Assembly (NCBI GenBank): GCA_029532625.1
Contig: JARFXM010000011.1
Location: 4,167,501 to 4,231,500 of the forward strand
From: Lomentospora prolificans
Lineage: Eukaryota; Ascomycota; Sordariomycetes; Microascales; Microascaceae
Length of the DNA: 64,000 nucleotides
Direction of reading: 5' to 3'
Numbering within the stretch: the stretch's first letter is position 1; every line of letters begins with the position of its first letter. A model generated the notes under the pieces. The model saw only the letters and a program-made list of their open reading frames with translations. It made no database searches and was not told the DNA's origin. Positions 14,074 through 24,080 of the stretch are shown piece by piece. The position numbers and the translations under genes were made by a program.

Positions 14074-16846
14074 ATGGACCATTCCCAAGACTGCACGGAT
14101 TACATCTTCGACAACAGAACTCGACGACCGCTAGGTGAGTCAAACGGGAATGCCCAGCCGTGCAGCGTGCCAGGCCTCACGTTCTGTGCGCATACCTCAC
14201 CCTTCAGTATGCCCTCTTATCAGGGTACGACTCACGATGCCACGACCGAGGCACACGGTGCTATGGTCGTCGCATCGCAAAGCGCGCCTTCCGACTACCA
14301 GTCGGACCTCCGAGAAGGGCGCGTGAGGACGAGGCCGGACTGGCGCCGGCATGGAAAGAACCCATTCTATGGCCATGACCAGTTTCGGCAGTATAGGAAC
14401 CGGCAGGATCAGAAGGAGGAAAAGGAGAGCCAAAAATGGCCCCCCATCCTCGAAGATCCCTTTCTTGACGGTTAGTACACTTACAGGAAATTTCCTGGCT
14501 CGTTTCTCGTCTAATTTGAACTTTCGCAGCGCTCCTCTTGATTCCTGATATGGGGAGATCAAAATACTTTATGCACCAGTCTTTACATGGCAGGAATATG
14601 ATTATCAGTACGTACGTTTGGATGGCATATTGCAAGTCTCTTCCTCCAGGGACACAGCCAAATCTCGCAAACAAGAGGGACAGGAAGGCTATCTCAAGTC
14701 ATATCCAAGTCCTGAAGAACTTCTTCAAAGATCATCGCTTCTGTACGTCACCCTTTGGACCGTTTATAACTATTATCATGCTTATAAGTGGCTTTTGGGA
14801 ATAGTTCACTTCTTCTTTCCTACTAAAGACGAGGAGCAGAGACGGTGCGCCAACGAGGATGTCAAATCGGCGGAGTCGCTTTCTCTCAAGGCAAACCCTG
14901 TCCTCGCGGCGCTCTCTAACGGCAAATTCCCCGATGTTCGACCAAATTATGACTACTTTGCCCACTTGTTGGCGCAGAACTTGACAGTCTCGGTGCGGCC
15001 AAAGACCTGCTGGGTGTTTGTGTCATCTCCTAGCCTTAACCTCCAAGAAAAAGGAACTATTACCGATGATGCCGGAAAAGAATTTGATATTGCCAAATAC
15101 CCTCAACTCTCCACTGCCATAGAGGAAGGAGAATCACCCTTTCGTGGTCCGGACGGAAGCCTGATTCTCCACGAATACACAAATACTGTCTCGCAGGGCT
15201 ATTCAGGGCCCGTCAAAGAAGTCACAAAGCACTGGGAGGCCAGTTTCCCGCGTCTTTACAAGCACCTTAGCCTTCCACAGCCGCAGGATGAAGATACGCT
15301 TACAATTCTGGAGATGACTGTTTCGATGGCCCTCCACAAGAACTCTTTCCCCTTGGGATCTGAGCTCAACGGCCTTATCGAAATGTCTATAGAACAACCT
15401 GCGCTTCAAGGTCACCGCTGGAAGTGTCTTACTCGTCTAGTCCGCCCGCGAGAACTTTGCGCGGATGATGAACCGCTCTACCTCGACCTCTCAGATGAGA
15501 TGGGTATCCAGTTTTCCCACCAACCTAAATGCGGGGAGCGTAAAACCCGTTGCGATTGCACCGGCCGCCCCAGGCAGGAAGTGCGTGTTCCTTTCCCGGC
15601 GGCCGAGTGGGCGAGCATGCTCACGACTTGTGTGAACTACCCTGACATAACGCCTATCGAAGGCCGCAAACGAAAGGACTACCCTTCCCGAGGCAATGGC
15701 GACGAGGAGAGCTCCAGTCGGGAGCCCACCCAACGTGATCTCCTCAACCAGATTGCCATGTTCCAGGAACTCTGGAGTGCTGGACCACCCACGGCGCATT
15801 CGGGGGCCGCAGATATGGGATGGGAACGCCGAGCTATCATCTTTTGGAAGTTCAAGGATATTTACCAATACAACGCCCGAAAGAAAAAGTGGATAGCCGC
15901 CGAGTCGCCCACGGCACAGTGGCGGTTTCTTACCGTGAACGATCCAACTTCAGAATACCACCTGAGCAATGCATACGTTGCGTCCGGTAGCGTGCCTGCC
16001 TCTAGGACAGGCTTCCTGGCGCCGGACAATTTGATTCCTCACCAGGAACTTAAACCAAATGTTATTTCCCACGGCAGCTGCTTGTCATGGAATATTGACT
16101 CGAATGTTACGAGCCACCTACGAGCCCTGGAGGCACCGGCTCCAGACTTTTCGGCCCTAGGTGTAACGAATGATCTAGCTACTCCTCCAATGTTGGCGAG
16201 CTCTTACCCGGCAGACTTTCCGTCTCCACACGAGTTAGGCCAGCCCCAGTTTGGATTCATACATTCACCGTGCGGCACGCCGATGGAAAGGCAAACCAGC
16301 TCTCTCTTCGGAGACACCGCCCCGGTAACCCCTGGAAGTATCCCTTTCCTGACGGAAAACATGACTATGGCCGCCGCGGCGGGAATTGTCTACGATGACG
16401 TGATTTGTGACCAAGCGCTGCACGCTTGGGGCACAACACATCCCGAGTTAAAGGCTTGGCCTCTTAGGACGGAGGCACACCTCGACCTCTCGATAGCACC
16501 AGCTGAGAAGATGTCCGACTGGCCTGTGGACCCTGCTGTTGGACAGACCTTTTGGGAAGCCGCCGGGTCTAAGGATATTTGGGCGGCACCCCCTTTCCAG
16601 ATGACGCTCCAAGCCGAATGGAATGATATTACAAAGAATGAAAGGGCCGGTATGCCCGCCGCATCTACTGTTTCGGCTACGTCGACTTCTGTTACCGTAG
16701 CCACGGCTGCTTATCTGCACGACTCAGGGCTAGCTGGGGAAAAGATGGCGAAAAGGGCGAGGGTAGACGACGTGGATCCCGGTGCACTCGACGGGAGGCG
16801 TAAGAGAGCGAGGAAGGGAATAAGAAGACTCACTAGTCAAGTGTGA
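14074..16846 (+). CDS. TEA/ATTS-domain transcription factor, AbaA/TEC1-like
   Basis: Three exons are inferred: 14074-14470, 14530-14742 and 14805-16846 (about 883 residues). The junctions restore one frame through a TEA DNA-binding domain. It begins WPPILEDPFLDALLLIP, continues MGRSKY and HGRN, and ends with the recognition helix KAISSHIQVLKNFFKDH followed by an FFP motif just after the second intron. Fungal AbaA and TEC1 proteins share this order. The long C-terminal part (about 680 residues) has no motif I can name except a basic tail (KRARVDD...RRKRARKGIRR), probably a nuclear localisation signal. AbaA controls late conidiophore development in Aspergillus and Fusarium; TEC1 controls filamentation in yeasts. 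Which role applies here is unknown. The start is the first in-frame ATG. A GTGAGT near 14132 could be an additional donor but is not needed. An extra intron inside the TEA domain is possible but not favoured, because the unspliced reading stays open. Confidence 0.85.
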
Positions 16847-19800
16847 CTAATTAGGAGGGGCATCCGTTTTGTACATTATCTGGGATGGCCAATGTTTGCG
16901 TTTTTGTTTTCGTCATCGTTCGGCGCTTTTCCTGGGGTTGGGGCGTTCTCGCCGTATATCTGTTCGGTTTCTGTTTCCAAATGCTTCTTTGGATATCTAG
17001 AATAACCTGCTCCTATACCTTTATTCGGGTTAGTGGTGCCGCTACCTTTCCTTGAGGAGTTCATGTTTCAAGTTTCGTCTGAATACATAGCGAATAAGTT
17101 AGAGTTCTTTTCACGCAGTTAGCAATCGCGAAGCCCACTTCCACATCTTGAAGTCTCTTTCATGGCGAGCGATGATCCCTTCCCATCTATCTCTAGCACA
17201 ACTGCAACACTCCCTCGGCAAACGGCACTGCACTCCGTCTCCGCTGGCCCCAAGGCGGCCGCAGATTTCAGCACTAGGGAGGCTCCCGCAACGCCGCCAA
17301 CGCTTGCCCGAAGAGAAAAAAGGAAGATTGGTGCCGACCTTAGGATGACTTGGAGAAAAGTTGGGATAATTCTTGGATGGCCGCTCGGGGGTTGTCTGCG
17401 TGTCTGGGACCGATCAGCCGTGAAAGGGTGGGCCCGTGTGTTGGTGTGCCACTGCCCGGGGCGCCGCTGAAACGTGACATGTCGGAGAGCTGGGCGTACT
17501 GGAGGGCAGCTCTCAACCTGCGATCGGGCGATGTGGGAGGATCTCGATGACTAAGGCATGAGACGGTTGGATGGCCAAAGAGCTTGAGGATTGTGGAAGA
17601 AGAATTTCTAAAGCCTTTTTTTATCGTTCGTTTGGGTGATGATACTTGCCAACGTGCAGACTATTACATCCGGAAGCGTCGCCGGAGTGGATGTTGCTGA
17701 ATCCAAGGTTTTTAGCGCCACTCCGAGATCATTCACTCATCGGAACTTCATCCTTCTCCACCACGAGATGTCTTGAAATAGTTTCCCCTAGCCTGTTTCT
17801 GTTTCTTGTTTGACTTTGTTGCCCACGTGTAGTTCGTCGATACTCCTCATTATAGATGAAGGCTCCACATCAAAGACTTAGAATAGAGAAAAGTTGAGAT
17901 GAAACATCGCAAAAGCGAGCAGGGCGTAGGCCACGAATCAGTAAATCAGAAGATCAAAGGTAAATTTGATCCGATATCTGTGGAATTCCCCCAAAGGGAT
18001 CCACGACAAGGACCTTGATTGGCTAGGCAAGGGCACGTTGCGTGAGGAGGAGAGGTAAAATAACCCAGAAACACAGAGGAGATTGGAATTCCTGAAACGT
18101 ACATGACGAAACAGGAAACATCACCCAGATGGGGCAATATTCTCCCCGCCGGTTATATATTCCCAGTGCCGTGAACTGATGAAGGGTCCCATATCGCTGA
18201 TCGTAATGGGATTGGCTTAGTGTTAGAGGTAAAAATAAGATCTCTTTTCTTTCCTAGGTGATTTTCGCTGATGTGCAGCTTCCGCGGGAGGATCCATTTT
18301 CTTTGCAGATGGCATCGACTGAGGCAGGCGCAATGCGAAAATGACCCGCCCATCAATCAAGCAGGTCTAGGAAAGGGTCGCGCTTGCCTTTCAGCAATGG
18401 AAAAAGATAGACGCGGCTACCACTATGAAAGGCGCGATTCATTCCGCAGAAATTACTCTTTGACAAAATATAGACCTTTACAAGATTACGAGTAACCGCC
18501 TTTAGAGACCACCCTCCGATGCACGCGAGGGCGATGTTGTTGGTGGACCAGCATCCAGAGCTGATTCGTACAACCAACCCATGGTTCGACGGGCCTCGCA
18601 TGGTTCTATAGCCGCCTGAAGAATATTGTTACAAGTACGAAGTATCTCCCCCCGGGCGCCGTTGCCCGCCGAGGACTAGATTTCTGAGGCAGGAGATGCG
18701 GACCTGGCCCAGTGGCCTGTTGCGACGACTGATTATAGATTGGCCACCAGCGAGCTCGGGGCGGTGGAGAGCTTCAGTCCAGTTATTCGAGATGAATTGC
18801 CTATTTTGGCGCAACAGGGGCGAAACGGGGGTGCGTGGGCCTGAAGCACTGGATGAGGTGCATTTGGACCCTGACAGGAAGCGTGTGGATGCGCCCGACA
18901 AGCTCGGTCCTGATACTTAATCAACCTCTTGTTCCAGTACTTTGCTCTCAGAACTAGTGCAATGGTACATGATTTATGATCAAATGCGTAGCTAGAAAGT
19001 ACTGGATACTATTTCTACCCCGAACCTTGTCAAACGCCGTGCAACCTTGCTCCCGACGCCACTGGAATTATTGCCTTAAATGTCTCTGCTATTAATTGGC
19101 GGGCCCGAGCCTCCGATCACACACGACGTCCGCGCTCAACCGCAAACCATGCCGTCCCAACGAGTGGTGGCCATGCGCCGGCTATCAGACTCTAGAGAGA
19201 TTGCCCATAAACCACTCTAACGATGATGCCAAATTACATCGGCCATCTCTTCAGACCTTCAGCACCACACGTGAGGGATAGGTTGTTGCATCGCGTCTAC
19301 AATGGGCCAAGAGTCAAGGGCTTGTCGGGCGGTGCTGGGTCGAGATCTCGTCGAGATCTCGCGCGGCTAGACTAAGGCGAACCCGCCTTGGACTGAATCG
19401 ATGCTGAGGCAATTACTCTTAGTTTTCTACCACCAGAGCCGAGTTTAAACATGTTTCAACCCAAGAGTTCACCCCATCCCCCATTACGCGACACACCCTC
19501 CTTACGCCGTTCTGCTCTGATACCTATCATCTCGCAACCCCCCTGTAGTATCTGGCCCGCATTTCCTTTGTTCTGTGCTTTTGCCTATATGCCGGCCACC
19601 CTAGTGCATCCTCAGTCGTAGATAAACGTTCAGGTTCCCGGCCCATTGCTGTGCCCTCCCTCGCATACATATTCGCGACTCTCTGCTGGCAAACCTTGAG
19701 ATCCAGCAAGCCAAGATATCTCTCGACATTTCCATCGCGCGCTATCTTCGAACGTACCGACTGGGATAGCAACCCATCGAGTACCCGACTTACCTGGACT

Positions 19801-20537
19801 ACTATTATTAAGATCCTTCGCGACTAATCGATTGCCTTGACTGCCAAGTCTTTGATACCACGGCGGCTACAGTCATAGCAAAGAGCGACTTTATTTCCTT
19901 TGAAGCATTGCCTAGAAACAATCATGCGGATATAGAGAAACAACCACTTTTGTCATTTCCTTTCGTCTTCTTCACTTCTTTGACTCAGCCGGTCTGATTG
20001 TGTCTTCTTCAACGCCGAGCGTTTTTAATTCCGAGTGTATATATAACACCGAAACTTCAGCTAACATACCCGAAGCCCGCCTTCCTCGTCAGAGGGACTC
20101 GCCTCTTGATCGTTCCTCCCTCGGCTTTTCTATCTACACACTTCTTTTCCCTTCGTCTGGAATCCTTTCAGCGACTCCAGCGCCCAGACCGGCGACACAA
20201 GAGCGGAGATCCTTCACCCACATAGCTCAGATTACTCTCTCTCTCACAAATCACTGACCCTCTCCTGCAAACCCACCAACTATTCTTTTCTGCGTTCAGA
20301 GAACCAACTAGGTACTAGAAGTCTTGAGATACCACCAAAAAGCACTCCTCTCTTCCAAATACTCCATGCTTTTCTCCTCATCATCTTGATAGCCATCGAC
20401 TCGTCATTGTTGACTCGAGACGAGTAAACTATCCTCGATCGATCACAAAATCAGGTACACTCCACCCTTTCTCCTGTTCTCACCCTCTCGCGCCGGGCCT
20501 GACTCCTAGTAATAGAATACCACTTGAAACAGCAACA
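16847..20537. promoter_or_regulatory. 3.7-kb intergenic region upstream of the secreted His-first protein
   Basis: No recognisable gene. A 102-codon frame at 17162-17470 and others near 18270-18920 have no similarity I know and are not supported. The last ~550 bases (about 19980-20537) are pyrimidine-rich with many CT tracts, typical of a strong fungal promoter and 5' leader. A tandem palindrome lies at 19341-19361 and is listed separately. Confidence 0.4.
19341..19361. repeat. Two adjacent copies of a perfect 10-bp palindrome
   Basis: CGAGATCTCG occurs at 19341-19350 and again at 19352-19361 with one T between, so the array is an 11-bp direct repeat made of palindromes. Dimeric fungal regulators often bind such sites. 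It lies about 1.2 kb upstream of the secreted protein gene. No binding protein can be assigned. Confidence 0.5.
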
Positions 20538-21845
20538 ATGCCTTCCAACAAGTCTTTTAGCCTCAAGGCTCTCTCCACTGGCGTCGCCATCGCTGCGATG
20601 ATTCCTGCAGTCACAGGTCATTCTTGGGTCGAGCAGGTCCGTCGCATTGCCGCAAACGGCACGTTCACTGGCGAGCCAGGCTACCCACGTGGAATGGTTG
20701 ACCGCACTGATCCTGCATTCAATGACAATCTCTTCGTCCACCTCCTTCCTCCTAACGGTAGAGCTGAAGGACCGGTTATTACCACTGATGACAACATCTC
20801 TAAGCACCCCGCCGGTACTTACACCGATCAATTTCCCATGCTTGAAGCTGCCCCCGGTGAACTTGTCGCTCTCCGCTATCAGGAGAATGGCCATGTTTCG
20901 CTCCCAGAGACCCAAGCGAACAAGCCTCTGAACCGTGGTACAGTCTTTATCTACGGCACCACTGTGCCTGCCGATGACGACAAGCTCCTCAGCATTCATC
21001 GCGTCTGGAACGCAGAAGGAACTGGAGGCGATGGACGTGGCCGCCTTATCGCGACCCGTAACTATGACGATGGCCAATGCCATCAGGAGAACAACGGTGA
21101 GATTGCCACTTCTCGCATGGCTGAGTTCCCTAAGGCGGCGGATCCCCTTCAAGGGACCGGCCTCTGGTGCCAGGTTGACGTTCGCATTCCCGACGACATT
21201 GAGGCTGGCTCGACCTACACCCTCTACTGGGTCTGGGACTGGCCCACCCTCAAACCTGAGGCCGTTGAGGACTCGGTGAGCGGCATCTACGAAACCCAAG
21301 GAGATACTGTGGCGACTCCGGAGGTCTACACCAGCGTAGTTGATGTTTCTGTTGTCGACGCCAACGACGTACCTTCATTGAACGCTGCGTCAACCAAGAA
21401 CAAGGGATCTCAGGGTGGCAGCGGGTTTATCGAAGACCAGGACGTTACCAACAGGGCCATTGGCGAACAACTGGACAATATGTTTCTCGTTGCCGTTGAC
21501 TTCTCAGACTCTCCTGACTCCGGAGTAGACGGCCCTGCCAGCAGCTCCTCTCGGCCCACTAGCACTGCTGCTGCGTCTGAGACTAAATGCCCTGCCCAGA
21601 GGACTGTTACCGTGACGGCCGAGCCTGTTACCGTGACGGTGACCCCCGAGCCCGTCACAGTTACCAAGACCCCTGGTGCCGACGAAAAGCAAAAGACCGT
21701 TACCGTCACTGTGGATCTGAAGCCTACGACTATCTACACAACCCTCACCACCACCCGCGGTGCTCAGGCTACTGCTCTTCCCGGTACTGCGCCTCCTAGA
21801 GCTCCTCGCCAACGACGTGAGAACTGGGGCTTCGGTTTCGACTAA
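20538..21845 (+). CDS. Secreted DUF7492-like protein with N-terminal His; LPMO-like candidate
   Basis: An intronless 435-residue frame. Residues 1-27 form a signal peptide (basic start, hydrophobic core, AVTG before the cut), so the mature protein should begin HSWVEQVRR with His28 first. A second His sits at about residue 119 in QENGHVSLP. A Trp-rich strand TLYWVWDW lies at about 228-235, followed by a Ser/Thr-rich linker. The layout recalls lytic polysaccharide monooxygenases, where the first residue His and an internal His hold copper. The sequence resembles fungal proteins grouped as DUF7492, from memory. After about residue 350 comes a T-V-T-V repeat tail (TVTVTAEPVTVTVTPEP) and an Arg-rich end, PPRAPRQRRENWGFGFD. 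Cys pairing is plausible between CHQENN and WCQVDV. Function is unproven; a copper enzyme is an inference. It is convergent with the cyclophilin gene. Confidence 0.8.
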   Translation: MPSNKSFSLKALSTGVAIAAMIPAVTGHSWVEQVRRIAANGTFTGEPGYPRGMVDRTDPAFNDNLFVHLLPPNGRAEGPVITTDDNISKHPAGTYTDQFPMLEAAPGELVALRYQENGHVSLPETQANKPLNRGTVFIYGTTVPADDDKLLSIHRVWNAEGTGGDGRGRLIATRNYDDGQCHQENNGEIATSRMAEFPKAADPLQGTGLWCQVDVRIPDDIEAGSTYTLYWVWDWPTLKPEAVEDSVSGIYETQGDTVATPEVYTSVVDVSVVDANDVPSLNAASTKNKGSQGGSGFIEDQDVTNRAIGEQLDNMFLVAVDFSDSPDSGVDGPASSSSRPTSTAAASETKCPAQRTVTVTAEPVTVTVTPEPVTVTKTPGADEKQKTVTVTVDLKPTTIYTTLTTTRGAQATALPGTAPPRAPRQRRENWGFGFD

Positions 21846-22688
21846 GCGGCTGTGGCCCGTAGCGTGAGAACAGCAGCATTCATACGCGGTCTAGTCTTTT
21901 TATCTTGGCGTTCGTCGGTATTTGATTCACTTTTTTCAGCGACTCGGCATGCCCCCACGTTCCTCTCCGCACAAAGCCCACCGTGTCTTTCAAGAACGTA
22001 GAAGCAGGAAGCAAGCGTTCAAGTTTCTGAAAGGAGGTGGTCGGAGATAGGGTATTGTGGTTCTTTGGCGGTTGAGGAGCATCAGCATGGCACTGGCGCT
22101 GGCATTCCCTGAAATTCCTTCTCGTAGAAGGTTCAATAGGATTGTTGTTTCGCGGCGTTTCATAAGAAGGAAAGGCGCGTGGCATTGCATTGAAGAGGGC
22201 AGGGAAACGATACCCTAGGACAGGGCGGTACATTTGTTTTCTAAATGCCTTCATTTGGTTGCTCTCCCTTTTTACATCCAAACAAAACCTTCTCTTTGTC
22301 TTTTAGCTTAACTTGATATACATGACGTTGTTCAATACCTTTTCATTCTTCCGGCAGGCGGCCTTTTTGGGACACTCTTTCGTCAAGGGCGGGACCATCT
22401 AGGAGGCTTTATGTCAGGCTTCGAGATATGATTGAGGGACCTCTTAAGATTGATGAATTCAGTTGATATGTTGTCAGTGAAGGTAGATGCCAATTTCATA
22501 TATTTATTCAGAGCTGAGGCACATCTAGCAGGAGGCATGCCTACCTTTACCGTGGTCCTTTCCCGGGTTGGGCGCCAGAGGCTTGTATAACTATTCTCTA
22601 CTCTTGGATTTCTGTTTCTCAACATTTCGCGATTTTTTTTTGTTTCCGTCACAATCTTGCACCCGTCATTGTCACGAGGCTATACGGT
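21846..22688. terminator. Convergent 3' region between the secreted protein and cyclophilin genes
   Basis: 843 bases between two convergent stop codons. T-rich and A-rich patches are present, but no open frame with recognisable content. It should hold both 3' UTRs and polyadenylation sites. Confidence 0.4.
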
Positions 22689-24080
22689 TCACATCTCTCC
22701 ACATTCGGCAATCACGACATCCATGTCGGGAATATCTCTTCCTCTGCGTCCCGTCTTGGTCATCTCAATCTTCTTGACGACGTCCATGCCCTCGACGACC
22801 TTGCCGAAGACCACGTGCTTGTTATCCAGGAAGGGAGTGGGGACCGTGGTGATAAAAAACTGGCTACCATTCGTGTTCGGACCTGCATTCTGTAGTGGGG
22901 TTAGCGAGTTTTCCACTTGACGGGCGGAAGAGAAAAGGTTCAGATCAGGGCGCCAGAATCCATACAGCCATGGAGAGAAGCCCGGGCTCGGTATGCTTCA
23001 GGTTGAAATTCTCGTCATCAAAGGCCCTGGTGCCGTAGATGCATGTTGAGCCGGTGCCGTCGCCTTTGAGGAAGTCACCTCCTTGGCACATGAAGCCTTG
23101 GATCTACAAAGAAGGGTCGTCAGTGAAACACTTCCCCGGGAATGCGCGAGGGCAACGCGGAGCCATACCACACGATGGAACTTGGAGCCCTTGTAACCCT
23201 GAGGCTTGCCCTGGACATTCTTGGATTCGCCGGTGCAGTATTGTCGGAAGTTCTCCGCCGTCTTGGGCACTACATCCTTGAAGAGCTCAAATGTTATCCT
23301 ACCAAGCGGGTTTCCTGCATTGGTAGATGGGCATATTAGCCATTGCCTTCCGTATACGATGATAGTAATGATATCTCATCTGAAGCCACTTTCCTTCCTC
23401 GCATCGTCGCCAGGTGGACTCTCACAACCCGTAGTCGATGCGACGTTCACGACGAATCACGTGCATAGAAACTTGAGCTAAAGTTTTCTCGAGGACCAAG
23501 AAAACGTGGCCTGCATTGACTCAGAATGACGACATACCTCCTAGTGTGATATCAAAAAAGACCCTGATTGAGAGACAACAAGGTCAGCCTAAGAGTCAGT
23601 TTCGATCCGTGTCGTCAAAGGGAACTACAAGTCACCAATGGGTCCCCTTGCCGATCCTCTCGCCCTGAGGTTCTATCTCCAGCCCACGGAGCCAAGCAAC
23701 TTGACGCGTAATCGCTGAGGCTTGGATGCATGGCGACAACCTGCCTGCTCGGAAAAACAGGCTACCCTGAATAGGGACACATCATTGACTTCGGGCTCAA
23801 CGCCGTTGACTCTGTCTTGAAACAGCCACTTCTGGGATGATCGAAATGACGGGCCGTGACGGAGTAGAGATATCATGCCCACAACGGCCGATAGGCCCGG
23901 GCCCAGAGAAATGACAAGCGGTAAAGAGAGGAATCGGCCCATCGGGACAGAAGAGCGATTGAACAACGCAACAACCGGGGCTGTGACCCGCAGGCAAGGT
24001 AGATGGTGTTTGGGGGGGCGGAGAGTGCCTTGGATGACTTACAGCGGGTTGCCGGACTCCGGCAGCTTAGTGGGTGGCAT
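22689..24080 (-). CDS. Cyclophilin-type peptidyl-prolyl isomerase, PPIH/Cyp3-like
   Basis: Five exons on the minus strand join in frame to about 182 residues: 24043-24080, 23538-23563, 23169-23314, 22966-23103 and 22689-22889. The first exon gives MPPTKLPESGNP and the second exon is only 26 bases (VFFDITLG). Cyclophilin hallmarks follow in order: GRITFELFKDVVPKTAENF, a CTGES loop, GSKFHRV, QGGDF, NTNGSQFFIT with the substrate-binding QFF, and HVVFGKV. The short N-terminal extension and the total length fit the U4/U6.U5 snRNP cyclophilin PPIH (USA-CyP, fungal cyp-3) rather than the ~165-residue CypA type. It would catalyse cis-trans isomerisation of Xaa-Pro bonds, probably in the nucleus. The subfamily call rests on length and sequence flavour only. 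All introns are GT-AG. Confidence 0.93.

Noticed and set aside
14610..14651. Possible 42-base intron inside the TEA domain
   Set aside because: Shorter than usual fungal introns, and the unspliced reading remains open and fits the variable segment of fungal TEA domains better.
17162..17470. 102-codon frame after the TEA factor gene
   Set aside because: Starts with a plausible MASDDPFPS but becomes composition-poor and has no similarity or clear splicing; evidence too weak.
20451..21299. 282-codon open frame on the minus strand opposite the secreted protein gene
   Set aside because: Lies wholly antisense to a strongly supported coding sequence, has no recognisable motif, and is explained by codon bias of the real gene.
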